Origin: JACOMY01 sp046233115
GTDB taxonomy: Bacteria; Pseudomonadota; Alphaproteobacteria; Kiloniellales; JACOMY01
DNA: 64,000 nt
Assembly: GCA_046233115.1 (NCBI GenBank)
Contig: JBJXHM010000009.1
Coordinates: 124,001 to 188,000 of the forward strand
Direction of reading: 5' to 3'
Part shown: piece by piece, positions 16,865 to 25,332 of the stretch
Numbering within the stretch: the stretch's first letter is position 1
Layout of the letters: each line of letters starts with the position of its first letter
Notes under the pieces: model-generated
Database searches by the model: none
What the model saw: only the letters and a program-made list of their open reading frames with translations
What the model was told of the DNA's origin: nothing
Made by a program: the position numbers and the translations under genes

Positions 16865-18271
16865 GTGGCAGCGGAGGGCGGAGCGACTCTGATTCTGGTA
16901 GTGGGCCTGGTGGCGGCAGTGGCGCTGCTGGCCCTGGTCTGGCTGCGCGGGCGCAAGGCGCAGCAGGCTGACCAGGCGGCCCTGGGGGAACGGCGGGCGG
17001 AGCTTGCCGCCGGCGCCGTGCTGCTGGAGGAACGCAACCGGCAGCTCGAGGCACAGCGGCGCGTCGAAGCGGAGCTGCGGGCGGAGCTGGCCGCCGCGCG
17101 CGAGGCCGGGGAGGCCGCCCGGCACGAGCTGGCGCGACTCAGCGAGGCGCAGCAGCAGGTCGAGCGCCAGGCGGCGGAGAAGTTGGCGCTGCTGCAGCAG
17201 GCGCGCGAGCAGATGACCAAGGAGTTCAAGCTGCTCTCGTCCGAGATCCTCTCGAAGCAGGGTGACAGCTTCGCCAAGCAGAACGAGGAGAAGCTAACCG
17301 GCCTGCTGGACCCGCTCCGCCGGCGCATCGTCGAGTTCCAGACCAGCCTTGAGACGGTGCAGCGCGAGAGCGCCAAGGAGCGCGCGGGCCTGGGCCAGCA
17401 GATCAAGAGCCTGGCCGACCTGGGCACGCGCATGAACGAGGAGACCCGCAACCTCACCCGCGCGCTGAAGGGCCAGAGCCAGACCCAGGGCGCCTGGGGC
17501 GAGATGATCCTGTCCAGCGTGCTCGCCCGCTCCGGCCTGCGCGAGGGCGAGGAGTTCACCACCCAGGTGAGCCACAGCGACGAGAGCGGCCAGCGGCTGC
17601 GGCCCGACGTGATCGTCCACCTGCCAAACGGTGAGCGCATCGTGATCGATTCCAAGGTCTCGCTCACCGCCTACCAGCTCTATGTCGGTGCCGAGACGCC
17701 GGAGGAGCGCAAGACGCAGCTCGCCAGCCATGTCCGCTCCCTGCGTGAGCACCTGCGCGGCCTCTCGGCCAAGGGCTACGGTACGATCGCCGGGCAGGGC
17801 CCCGAGTTCGTGATCATGTTCCTGCCGATCGAGGAGGCGCTCTCGGCCGCGCTGCAGGCCAATCGCGAGCTGATGGATGAGGCCCTGCGCGGCAACATCG
17901 TGCTCTCCACCCCCACCACCCTTATGGTGGTGCTGCGCACCGTGCACAACCTCTGGACCATCGACCGTCGCACTCGCAACGTCGAGGAGATCGCCGAGCG
18001 CGGCGGCCTGCTCTACGACAAGTTCGTCGGCTTCGTGGAGGACATGCAGAAGCTGGGGCAGCGCATGGCCCAGGCCCGCGATAGCTACGATGCCGCGTTC
18101 GACAAACTGAAGCAGGGACGCGGCAACCTGATCGGCCAGGCCGACAAGCTGCGCAGTCTCGGCGCCAAGGCCAAGAAGCAGTTGCCCGAAGAGCTGCTGG
18201 AGGAGGAGGTCGAGGTGCCCGCGACCTTGACCTTGGTGGCGCCCTCGGAGGAGAAGGAGGGCAGTTCCTAG
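16865..18271 (+). CDS. rmuC: RmuC-family DNA recombination protein
   Basis: An N-terminal membrane helix (ATLILVVGLVAAVALLALVW) is followed by a long coiled coil (about residues 35-135) and the RmuC domain (about 165-380; QTQGAWGEMILSSVLARSGL, DVIVHLPNGERIVIDSKVSL, EFVIMFLPIEEAL). The core resembles a restriction-endonuclease fold; RmuC limits inversions at short inverted repeats in E. coli. The GTG at 16865 was chosen because GGAGG sits 8 bases upstream; an in-frame TTG at 16838 would add 9 residues. Upstream of def-fmt-truA but separated by about 100 bases. Confidence 0.9.
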   Translation: MAAEGGATLILVVGLVAAVALLALVWLRGRKAQQADQAALGERRAELAAGAVLLEERNRQLEAQRRVEAELRAELAAAREAGEAARHELARLSEAQQQVERQAAEKLALLQQAREQMTKEFKLLSSEILSKQGDSFAKQNEEKLTGLLDPLRRRIVEFQTSLETVQRESAKERAGLGQQIKSLADLGTRMNEETRNLTRALKGQSQTQGAWGEMILSSVLARSGLREGEEFTTQVSHSDESGQRLRPDVIVHLPNGERIVIDSKVSLTAYQLYVGAETPEERKTQLASHVRSLREHLRGLSAKGYGTIAGQGPEFVIMFLPIEEALSAALQANRELMDEALRGNIVLSTPTTLMVVLRTVHNLWTIDRRTRNVEEIAERGGLLYDKFVGFVEDMQKLGQRMAQARDSYDAAFDKLKQGRGNLIGQADKLRSLGAKAKKQLPEELLEEEVEVPATLTLVAPSEEKEGSS

Positions 18272-18369
18272 GCTCCGGCATGGCTGCCGTTCGCTTGACG
18301 GCGCTGCGGCCTCTACCCAGCTTAGGTCTGTCCCTGTTGGTTCAAATCGTTCTAAAGAGTATCCGGCCG

Positions 18370-18894
18370 ATGGCTTTGCTTCCCATCCTCGTGGCTCCCG
18401 ATCCGCGTCTCAAGAAGGTCGCCGCGCCTCTCGCAGCGGTCGACGACGAGATCCGGCGCCTGATGGACGACATGCTGGAGACCATGTACGAGGCACCCGG
18501 CATCGGCCTGGCCGCGCCGCAGGTGGGCGTGCTGAAGCGCGTGATCGTCGTCGACGTCGCCCCCGAGGGGGTCGAACGCCAGCCCCATGCCATGGCGAAC
18601 CCGGCCCTGACCTGGGTCTCGGACGTGGATTCGACCTACAACGAGGGTTGCCTCTCGCTGCCCGAACACTATGCCGACGTGGTGCGGCCCGACGCGATCA
18701 AGGTCAGCTACCTCGACCGCGAGGGCCAACCGCAGGAGCTGTCGGCCTCCGGCGTGCTGGCGACCTGCATCCAGCACGAGATCGACCACCTGGACGGCAT
18801 CCTCTTCGTCGACCACATCTCGGCGCTGAAGCGGAACATGATCCTGCGCAAGCTGTTGAAGGCCAAGAAGCAGGGCACCCTGGCCACGGCCTGA
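18370..18894 (+). CDS. def: Peptide deformylase
   Basis: 174 residues. All three deformylase motifs are intact: GIGLAAPQVG (44-53), EGCLSLP (92-98) and QHEIDHLDG (135-143), giving metal ligands C94, H136 and H140 and catalytic E137. It removes the formyl group from nascent proteins in the cytoplasm. The ATG at 18370 fits the family N-terminus MALLPILVAPDPRLKKVA; an upstream in-frame ATG at 18280 would add 30 atypical residues. Next to fmt, the enzyme that installs the formyl group. Confidence 0.97.
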   Translation: MALLPILVAPDPRLKKVAAPLAAVDDEIRRLMDDMLETMYEAPGIGLAAPQVGVLKRVIVVDVAPEGVERQPHAMANPALTWVSDVDSTYNEGCLSLPEHYADVVRPDAIKVSYLDREGQPQELSASGVLATCIQHEIDHLDGILFVDHISALKRNMILRKLLKAKKQGTLATA

Positions 18895-18928
18895 CCGGCC
18901 GCTTGGCACAGGCGCAGGAAGGACCGCC

Positions 18929-19852
18929 ATGACCTCGCTTCGTCTCGCCTTCATGGGCGCACCCGATTTCGCCTTGCCGACCCTCCATGCCTTGCTGGCT
19001 GCGGGGCATGAGATCGTCTGCGTCTATTCTCAGCCGGCCCGGCCCGCCGGCCGCAAGCAGGCGCTACGCGACACGCCGGTCGCGGCCGCCGCCAAGGCGC
19101 TGGACCTGCCGTTGCGCACGCCCGAGAGCCTGAAGGACCCGGCCAGCCACCAGGCCTTCCGCGACCTGGATCTCGATGCCGCGATCGTCGTGGCCTACGG
19201 CCTGCTGCTGCCCAAGGCGATCCTGCAGGTCCCGCGGCTCGGCTGCATCAACCTCCATGCCTCGCTGCTGCCGCGCTGGCGCGGTGCGGCGCCGATCCAG
19301 CGTGCGATTCTGGCCGGCGACCGCGAGAGCGGTGCCAGCGTGATGCAGATGGACGAGGGCCTGGACAGCGGTCCGGTGCTGGCCGAGTGCCGGGTCCCGA
19401 TCGGCCCGCAGACCACCGGCGCCAGCCTGCACGACGCCCTGGCCGAGCAGGGCGCCCGCCTGCTGGTCGAAAGCCTCGCCGCCCTGGCGGAGGGGCACCT
19501 ACAGGCCCGCCCGCAGCCGGCCGAGGGCGTGACCTACGCGAAGAAGCTCAGCCGGGCGGAGAGCGGACTGGACTGGACCCGTCCGGCCGTGGAACTGGAG
19601 CGCCAGGTTCGCGCCTTCACGCCCTGGCCCGGCAGCCACTTCGAGGTTGAGGGAACCCGCATCAAGCTGCATGCCGCCGCCCTGGCCGAGGGGAAGGGCA
19701 GGCCCGGAGAGATCTTGGATGAGCGCCTGACCGTTGCCTGCGGCGCGGGCGCGCTGCGCCTCTTGGAGCTGCAGCGGCCCGGCAAGGCGGCGCAGCCGGC
19801 CGAGGCTTTCCTGCGCGGCTTTCCGATTGCCAAGGGCACCCGGCTCTCGTGA
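18929..19852 (+). CDS. fmt: Methionyl-tRNA formyltransferase
   Basis: 307 residues. The Rossmann-fold formyltransferase domain (1-200) keeps N108 and H110 (CINLHASLLPRWRGAAPIQ) and D146 (GLDSGPV), the catalytic triad at the same numbers as in E. coli Fmt. The C-terminal OB-like domain (about 205-305) binds tRNA. It formylates initiator Met-tRNA using 10-formyl-tetrahydrofolate. AGGAAGGA lies before the ATG. The stop overlaps the truA GTG by 4 bases. Confidence 0.97.
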   Translation: MTSLRLAFMGAPDFALPTLHALLAAGHEIVCVYSQPARPAGRKQALRDTPVAAAAKALDLPLRTPESLKDPASHQAFRDLDLDAAIVVAYGLLLPKAILQVPRLGCINLHASLLPRWRGAAPIQRAILAGDRESGASVMQMDEGLDSGPVLAECRVPIGPQTTGASLHDALAEQGARLLVESLAALAEGHLQARPQPAEGVTYAKKLSRAESGLDWTRPAVELERQVRAFTPWPGSHFEVEGTRIKLHAAALAEGKGRPGEILDERLTVACGAGALRLLELQRPGKAAQPAEAFLRGFPIAKGTRLS

Positions 19853-20586
19853 CCCGCTACCGCCTGACCCTGGAGTACGACGGGACCGACTTCGTCGGCT
19901 GGCAGCGGCAGACCTCCGGCGCCTCGATCCAGGAATCGCTGGAGCGTGCGATCGAGGCCTTTACCGGCGAGGCGGTGACCGTCGTCGCCGCCGGCCGAAC
20001 CGATGCCGGGGTCCACGCCATTGGCCAGGTGGTCCACGCCGAGATCGCGCGGCCGAGCGAGCCGCGGGTCGTCTGCCTGGCGCTCAACCACCACCTGAAG
20101 CCGCTACCCATCGTGGTGCGGGAGGCGGCGCCGGTCGCCCCCGACTTCCACGCCCGCTTCTCCGCGGTCAGGCGGCACTATCTCTATCGGATCCTGAACC
20201 GGCCGGCGCCGGCCGCGCTCGACCGCCATCGGGTCTGGTGGGTGCCGGTCCCGCTCGACCTGGAGGCGCTGCGTGCCGCGGCGGCGAAGCTGCAGGGCCA
20301 TCACGACTTCAGCTCCTTCCGTGCGACCGGCTGTCAGGCCAAGTCGCCGGTGAAGACCCTGGAGCGCCTGGAAGTGCGGCAGGAGGGCGAGGAGATCCAC
20401 CTGGAGCTGGCCGCGCAGTCCTTCCTGCACAACCAGGTGCGCATCATCGCCGGCACCCTGAAATGGATCGGCGACGGTCGCTGGGCGCCGGAGCGGATCG
20501 ATGAGATCCTGGAGGCCCGCGATCGCCGGGCCGCCGGCCCCACGGCGCCGCCGCAGGGTCTCTGCCTCACCGGCGTGGACTATTGA
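19849..20586 (+). CDS. truA: tRNA pseudouridine synthase A
   Basis: 245 residues from a GTG start that overlaps the fmt stop (GTGA). The catalytic aspartate is D52 in AAGRTDAGVHA; other family segments are RFSAVRRHYLYRI, HHDFSSFRATG and QSFLHNQVRIIAGTL. It converts U38-U40 of tRNA anticodon arms to pseudouridine. Last gene of the def-fmt-truA unit; a palindromic repeat doublet follows. Confidence 0.97.
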   Translation: MTRYRLTLEYDGTDFVGWQRQTSGASIQESLERAIEAFTGEAVTVVAAGRTDAGVHAIGQVVHAEIARPSEPRVVCLALNHHLKPLPIVVREAAPVAPDFHARFSAVRRHYLYRILNRPAPAALDRHRVWWVPVPLDLEALRAAAAKLQGHHDFSSFRATGCQAKSPVKTLERLEVRQEGEEIHLELAAQSFLHNQVRIIAGTLKWIGDGRWAPERIDEILEARDRRAAGPTAPPQGLCLTGVDY

Positions 20587-20890
20587 TCGTTAGATCGGAT
20601 CGCGCTCCGCTCCAGCTTTGAAGCAGAGCTGCGGCGCTGGCAGCGCTCTTGCGTTTCGCTTCTGGATACGTCCAGTGGTCCTACGGTCAAGCCGTAGGAC
20701 GACAACTATTTGATATTCCTTTATTTTGTCGTCCTGCGGCTTGACCGTAGGACCACTCTCCCTTTGCACCGCTATCTAAGAACTACGCACGGTTGTCTCA
20801 CCGAAGGCGGCGTCCCAATCTTACCTGCCTTGCGCGCACGCCTGGCAGTCGGCGAGGTCGAGGCTACTTCCGCTAGCAGGTGTGGGCCGG
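20587..20890. other. 304-base intergenic region with REP-like doublet
   Basis: Lies between convergent truA and the membrane-protein gene. Besides the inverted doublet at 20675-20756 there is no convincing reading frame or RNA gene. The first 50 bases (GGATCGCG...CCGCTCC) vaguely recall the dispersed repeat seen at 13766 and 35126, but the match is too short to claim. Confidence 0.6.
20675..20756. repeat. REP-like palindrome doublet, inverted pair
   Basis: Two 31-base arms (20675-20705 and 20726-20756) are inverted copies with one mismatch, separated by 20 AT-rich bases. Each arm is itself a hairpin: GTCCTACGG/CCGTAGGAC around TCAAG. The arms belong to the same family as the palindromes flanking the GIY-YIG gene (core GTCCTnCGG-CTTGA-CCGnAGGAC), but the pair is oriented the opposite way. 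It may also terminate the two convergent transcripts. Confidence 0.85.
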
Positions 20891-21466
20891 TTACTGCGGC
20901 AGCTTGATGTCGAGTTCGGTCAGGCTAAAGGCCAGGTTCACGATGTTGATCGAGAGGAAGAAGCCGACCGCCACGATGGCCACGGCGCCCCAGGTGCTGA
21001 TGCCCAGGCTCTTGCGAGCGAGGAACCACTTCAGCCCCAGCACGTAGAACATGACCACCGGCATGAGCAGCCCGTTCAAGGGCTCCGGCAGGATCATGAC
21101 GAAGACCCTGAGATAGGCGATCGGCACCAGTAGCCAGTTGAACGCCGTGATGAAGTGGGGTAGGCGCGGCGCGAAGGTCTTGTTGCGCGCGACTTCCAGC
21201 AGAATCAGGGGAAGGGTCGTCCAGAGCAGGACGTAGGCGAGGATCCAGACCAGGAAGAAGTGGAGCCCCAGCGGTTCGACCGGGCCCTCGCGCTCTTGCA
21301 CCAGGACGAAGAGCAGGAAGGGCGGAAAGGCCAGGGTGCTCGCCAGGAAGGAGCGCCAGGCCGTCCAGCGATCCCCCTGCAGCAGGGCCAAACCGCTGTC
21401 CTTGAAGGTAAAGAGCGGCAGGACGGCGGCCAGGCCGCGGCGCAGCTCTTCGCCGGTTGGGAACAT
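20891..21466 (-). CDS. Integral membrane protein of unknown function
   Basis: 191 residues from the ATG at 21466. About five hydrophobic helices (roughly 37-57, 68-92, 107-127, 131-150, 157-180) with a short cytoplasmic N-terminus (FPTGEELRRGLAAVLPLFTF). The overall plan recalls the Yip1-like five-helix membrane proteins common in alphaproteobacteria, but no diagnostic motif is visible. It lies 109 bases downstream of dapE on the same strand and could be the tail of that run. The upstream in-frame extension to 21601 is arginine-rich and was rejected. Confidence 0.75.
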   Translation of the reverse strand: MFPTGEELRRGLAAVLPLFTFKDSGLALLQGDRWTAWRSFLASTLAFPPFLLFVLVQEREGPVEPLGLHFFLVWILAYVLLWTTLPLILLEVARNKTFAPRLPHFITAFNWLLVPIAYLRVFVMILPEPLNGLLMPVVMFYVLGLKWFLARKSLGISTWGAVAIVAVGFFLSINIVNLAFSLTELDIKLPQ

Positions 21467-21575
21467 CACCCGCCTCCGCTCGGATCTCCGGATACCGGCG
21501 GCTGGCCGGTTCCTCAACAGGGTTATCGTCAGGACCGGGGGGCGGCACGCCGCGGCGCTCCGCCCCGATTTCTGC

Positions 21576-22721
21576 TTAGGCCGCAAGGCGCTCCACGGCA
21601 CGCAAGTAGATCTGGGTCAGGGTCTCGATGTCGTCCAGAGGCGCACGTTCGTCAACCTTGTGCGCCCATTCGTTGCGCAGGCCCAGCTCGATCACCGGGC
21701 AGGCGTCCTTGATGAAGCGTGCGTCCGAGGTGCCCCCGGTGGTCCCCAGCTCCGGCTGGCGGCTGGTGACCTGCGCCACCGCTGCGCTCACCGCATCGCT
21801 CAGCGGGCCGGGCGGGGTCAGGAAGGACTCGCCGGACACGCGGATCTCCAGGTCGATGTCGCCGCCGACCCGCGCCATGCGCTCGCGCACCCAGGCCTCT
21901 ACGTCGCTGCTGTGGTGGCAGTCGTTGAAGCGCACGTTGAAGCGGGCGGATGCCTCGGCCGGGATCACGTTGGTCGCCGGGTTGCCGACATCGATTGTGG
22001 TCACCTGCAGGCTGCTGGGCTGGAAGTGGTCATTGCCCTGATCCAGCGGTTCTTCGGTCAGCAGGGAGAGAAGACTGACCAGTCTGTGCACCGGGTTGTC
22101 GGCCAGGTGAGGGTATGCGGAATGGCCTTGCACGCCCTTCACCTTGAGCCAGCCGTTCAGGCTGCCGCGCCGGCCGATCTTGGCCATGTCGCCGATCAGC
22201 TCGACGCTGGTTGGTTCGCCGACGATGCAGGCGTCGAGCCGCTCGCCCTCAGCCAGCACCCAGTCCAGCATCTTGCGGGTGCCGTTGATCGAGGGGCCTT
22301 CCTCGTCCGCGGTGATCAGCAAGGACAGCGAGCCTCTCGGCTGCACTTCCTCCAGCAGGCGGGAGAGAGCGGCGACATAGGCGGCAATCGCTCCCTTCAT
22401 GTCGACCGCGCCGCGCCCGATCAGCCAGCCGTCCTGTACCGCACCGGCGAAGGGATCGACGCTCCAGAGCGCGCCATCGCCCGGCGGCACCACGTCGGTA
22501 TGGCCGGCGTAGCAGAGGTTGGGCCCTTGCGTGCCCAGCCGGGCGTAGAGGTTGTCCACCGGCTCGGTCCCCGCCGCCTCGAAGATCCGCCGGCTGCAGC
22601 GGAAGCCCAGGCCCTCCAGGGTTCGCTGCAGCAGGTCGAGCGCGCCGCCCTCCGTCGGGGTGACGGACCGGCAGCGGATCAGTTCTTGCGCGAAGGCGAC
22701 GGGGTCGATGCGGCTGGACAT
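21576..22721 (-). CDS. dapE: Succinyl-diaminopimelate desuccinylase
   Basis: 381 residues, M20 metallopeptidase family. Metal and catalytic residues: H74 and D76 (YAGHTDVVPPGD), D107 (GRGAVDMKG), E140/E141 (TADEEG), and a C-terminal His in the VIELGL...HKVDE region. The lid domain is about 185-295. It hydrolyses N-succinyl-LL-diaminopimelate in lysine and peptidoglycan precursor synthesis. It is 11 bases after dapD, the enzyme two steps earlier in the same branch. Confidence 0.96.
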   Translation of the reverse strand: MSSRIDPVAFAQELIRCRSVTPTEGGALDLLQRTLEGLGFRCSRRIFEAAGTEPVDNLYARLGTQGPNLCYAGHTDVVPPGDGALWSVDPFAGAVQDGWLIGRGAVDMKGAIAAYVAALSRLLEEVQPRGSLSLLITADEEGPSINGTRKMLDWVLAEGERLDACIVGEPTSVELIGDMAKIGRRGSLNGWLKVKGVQGHSAYPHLADNPVHRLVSLLSLLTEEPLDQGNDHFQPSSLQVTTIDVGNPATNVIPAEASARFNVRFNDCHHSSDVEAWVRERMARVGGDIDLEIRVSGESFLTPPGPLSDAVSAAVAQVTSRQPELGTTGGTSDARFIKDACPVIELGLRNEWAHKVDERAPLDDIETLTQIYLRAVERLAA

Positions 22722-22732
22722 GGTCCCGGCGC

Positions 22733-23578
22733 TCAGTCGCGCAGTAGGTCGTTGATCGAGGTCTTGGCGCGGGTGCCCTCGTCGACGCGCTTGATGATGA
22801 CCGCGCAGTAGAGGCCGGGGCCGGGGCTGCCGTCGGGCAGCGGCTTGCCGGGCAGGGTGCCGGGCACCACCACCGAGTAGGCCGGCACGCGGCCACGGTA
22901 GATGGTGCCGGTCTCGCGATCGATGATCTTGGTCGAGGCGCCGATGAAGACGCCCATGGAGAGCACCGAGCCCTCCTCGACCAGCACGCCCTCGACCACC
23001 TCGGAGCGGGCGCCGATGAAGCAGTTGTCCTCGATCACCACCGGTCCGGCCTGCAGCGGCTCCAGCACGCCGCCGATGCCGGCACCGCCGGAGATGTGGC
23101 AGTTCTTGCCGATCTGCGCGCAGGAGCCGACCGTGGCCCAGGTATCAACCATGGTGCCCTTGTCGACATAGGCGCCGAGGTTCACGAAGCTGGGCATCAG
23201 CACCACGCCGGGCGCGATGTAGGCCGACTGGCGCACCACCGCGTTGGGCACGGCGCGGAAGCCGGCCGAGCGGAAGCGGTTCTCGCCCCAGCCGGCGAAC
23301 TTGGAATCCACCTTGTCCCACCAGGGGCTGTTCTCGCCGGGGCCGCCGGGAATGGGCTTCATGTCGTTCAGGCGGAAGGACAGCAGGACCGCCATCTTCA
23401 GCCACTGATTGACCTGCCAGGCTCCGTCGCGCTTCTCGGCCACGCGCAGTTCGCCGGCATCCAGTCCGGCCAGCGCGGTCTCCACCGCCTCGCGGGTCGC
23501 GCCCTGGGTCGAGGGCGAGATGCCGTCGCGCGCGTCCCATGCCGCCAAGATGCTCTTTTCCAACGCGGCCTTGTCCAT
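22733..23578 (-). CDS. dapD: Tetrahydrodipicolinate N-succinyltransferase
   Basis: 281 residues from the ATG at 23578, preceded by GGAGG; an ATG 15 bases further upstream is less well placed. Left-handed beta-helix acyltransferase: a helical N-terminal domain (1-110), then hexapeptide repeats (VVRQSAYIAPGVVLMPSFVN, NLGAYVDKGTMVDTWATVGS, CHISGGAGIGGVLEP). It transfers succinyl from succinyl-CoA to tetrahydrodipicolinate in the succinylase branch of DAP/lysine synthesis. Cytoplasmic trimer by family. Confidence 0.96.
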   Translation of the reverse strand: MDKAALEKSILAAWDARDGISPSTQGATREAVETALAGLDAGELRVAEKRDGAWQVNQWLKMAVLLSFRLNDMKPIPGGPGENSPWWDKVDSKFAGWGENRFRSAGFRAVPNAVVRQSAYIAPGVVLMPSFVNLGAYVDKGTMVDTWATVGSCAQIGKNCHISGGAGIGGVLEPLQAGPVVIEDNCFIGARSEVVEGVLVEEGSVLSMGVFIGASTKIIDRETGTIYRGRVPAYSVVVPGTLPGKPLPDGSPGPGLYCAVIIKRVDEGTRAKTSINDLLRD

Positions 23579-23605
23579 CGGGCCCCTCCTCAACTCGTCT
23601 CGGGT

Positions 23606-24526
23606 TCAGCTTTCCAGCGGCTTGCGGTGCACCAGGGTGCCCAGGCCGTGCTCGGTGAAGATTTCCAGCAGCATGGAGTGCGGCACGCGTCCGTCCAGGA
23701 TCACGGCGGCATCGACGCCGTTCTCTACGGCGTAGACGCAGGTCTCCAGCTTGGGGATCATGCCGCCGGAGATGACGCCCTGCTCGCGCAGGCGCGCGAT
23801 CTGGGCCACGTCCAGGTCGGAGATCACGTTCTTGTCCTGGTCCATCACGCCGACCACATCGGTCAGCAGCAGCAGCCGCGAGGCACCAACTGCAGCGGCG
23901 ATGGCGCCGGCGGCGGTGTCGGCGTTGATGTTAAAGGTCTCGCCGGCGCTGCCGACCCCGATCGGGGCGATCACCGGGATCATGCCGGAGTGCTCCAGGC
24001 CTGCCAGGATGTGTGGGTCGATGGTCTTGGGCTCGCCGACGAAGCCGAGATCCAGGATCTTCTCGATGTTGGAGTCGGGATCGCGCTGGGTGCGGCGCAG
24101 CTTGGTCGCCCGGATCAGCCGGCCGTCCTTACCGGAGATGCCGATGGCGGTGCCGCCGGCCTCGTTGATGGCGGTGACGATCTGCTTGTTGATGGAGCCG
24201 GCTAGCACCATCTCGACGATCTCCACCGTCTCCGCATCGGTGACGCGCAGGCCGTCGACGAACTGGCTCTTGACCGCCAGGCGGTCCAGCATCTGGCCGA
24301 TCTGCGGGCCGCCGCCGTGCACCACGATCGGATTGATGCCGATCTGCTTCAGCAGCACGATGTCGCGCGCGAAGAGGCTGGCCAGTTCCGGGTTGCCCAT
24401 GGCGTGGCCGCCGTACTTGATGACGAAGGTCTGGCCGGCGTAGCGGCGCATGTAGGGCAGGGCCTCGCTGATCACGCGGGCGGTACGCAGCCATGCCTTG
24501 GTATCGCTGATGTTCTTCTCTGCCAT
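23606..24526 (-). CDS. argB: Acetylglutamate kinase
   Basis: 306 residues, amino-acid kinase fold. The phosphate-binding segment is VIKYGGHAMGN (36-46), with lysine and glycines that grip ATP. VVHGGGPQIGQML binds N-acetylglutamate, and LTDVVGVMD and KLETCVYAVENGV are ATP-site motifs. The N-terminal helix (about 1-25) is the extension seen in arginine-inhibited hexameric forms, so feedback inhibition is likely. Second step of arginine synthesis. The clustering with dapD/dapE and engB is commonly seen in alphaproteobacteria. Confidence 0.96.
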   Translation of the reverse strand: MAEKNISDTKAWLRTARVISEALPYMRRYAGQTFVIKYGGHAMGNPELASLFARDIVLLKQIGINPIVVHGGGPQIGQMLDRLAVKSQFVDGLRVTDAETVEIVEMVLAGSINKQIVTAINEAGGTAIGISGKDGRLIRATKLRRTQRDPDSNIEKILDLGFVGEPKTIDPHILAGLEHSGMIPVIAPIGVGSAGETFNINADTAAGAIAAAVGASRLLLLTDVVGVMDQDKNVISDLDVAQIARLREQGVISGGMIPKLETCVYAVENGVDAAVILDGRVPHSMLLEIFTEHGLGTLVHRKPLES

Positions 24527-24571
24527 CGACCCGTCCCTCCCTTGAACCGCTCCTCGCGTGCCGGCGAGAGC

Positions 24572-25225
24572 TTAGTGTGCCGCGTCGCGCGGCGCCAGCG
24601 CAGCCAGTTCCTGGCGCAACTCCGCTATGCCCATATCCTTGGCCGAGGAGGTCAGCACCACGCGCGGGTGGGCGGCGCGAAAGCGGCTGGCCTGTGCCGC
24701 CACTTCCTGCAGCAGGGCTTCTCGTTCGGCGCCCTTGACCAGGTCGGCCTTGGTCAGCACCACCTGGTAGGGCCGGGCGGCCTCATCGAGGGCCTTCATC
24801 ACCTCGCGGTCGCTCGGCTTCAGGCCGTGGCGGGCGTCGATCAGGACCAGCACCCGCTCCAGGTCCTTACGGCCGTGCAGGTAGCGCCGGGTGAGCTCGG
24901 TCCAGGCGTCAATCCGGGTCTTGGCTGCCTTGGCGTAGCCGTAGCCGGGCAGGTCGACCAGGACCAGGCGACGGCCGAGTTCGAAGAAGTTGATCTGCTG
25001 GGTGCGGCCGGGGGTGCGCGAGACCTTGGCCAGGGTGGTGCGCCCGGTCAGGGCGTTCACCAGGCTGGACTTGCCGACGTTGGAGCGGCCGACGAAGGCG
25101 ACCTCCGGCCCCAGCGGCGGCGGTAGCTGCTTCTCGCTGGAGGCGCCGGCGACGAAGTCGCAGCTCTGCGCGAAGAGCCAGCGCGCGAACTCCGCGGCCT
25201 CGGGATCCTCTTCGGTCTCAGACAT
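24572..25225 (-). CDS. engB: Ribosome biogenesis GTPase YsxC/EngB
   Basis: 217 residues from the ATG at 25225 (MSETEEDPEAAEFARWLF). GTPase motifs: G1 GRSNVGKSS (46-54), G2 threonine in KVSRTPGRTQQINF, G3 DLPGYGYAKA, G4 TKADLV, G5 TSSAKDM. It helps assemble the large ribosomal subunit. An ATG at 25264 in the same frame would add 13 residues absent from the family. Between yidC and argB in a conserved housekeeping block. Confidence 0.95.
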   Translation of the reverse strand: MSETEEDPEAAEFARWLFAQSCDFVAGASSEKQLPPPLGPEVAFVGRSNVGKSSLVNALTGRTTLAKVSRTPGRTQQINFFELGRRLVLVDLPGYGYAKAAKTRIDAWTELTRRYLHGRKDLERVLVLIDARHGLKPSDREVMKALDEAARPYQVVLTKADLVKGAEREALLQEVAAQASRFRAAHPRVVLTSSAKDMGIAELRQELAALAPRDAAH

Positions 25226-25332
25226 GGCGGTCAGCCTGCAGCCCGCACCGGGGTGCTTCCCCACGGCGCGGCGCAGTCCTCAATCCACTCGATTGGCGTC
25301 AGGCCCCACTCTGCGATCATGGCGACCCCGCA

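Noticed and set aside
20675..20756. Deletion derivative of the GIY-YIG unit
   Set aside because: The arms face the opposite way from those flanking the GIY-YIG gene, so simple loss of the gene from that unit cannot produce it.
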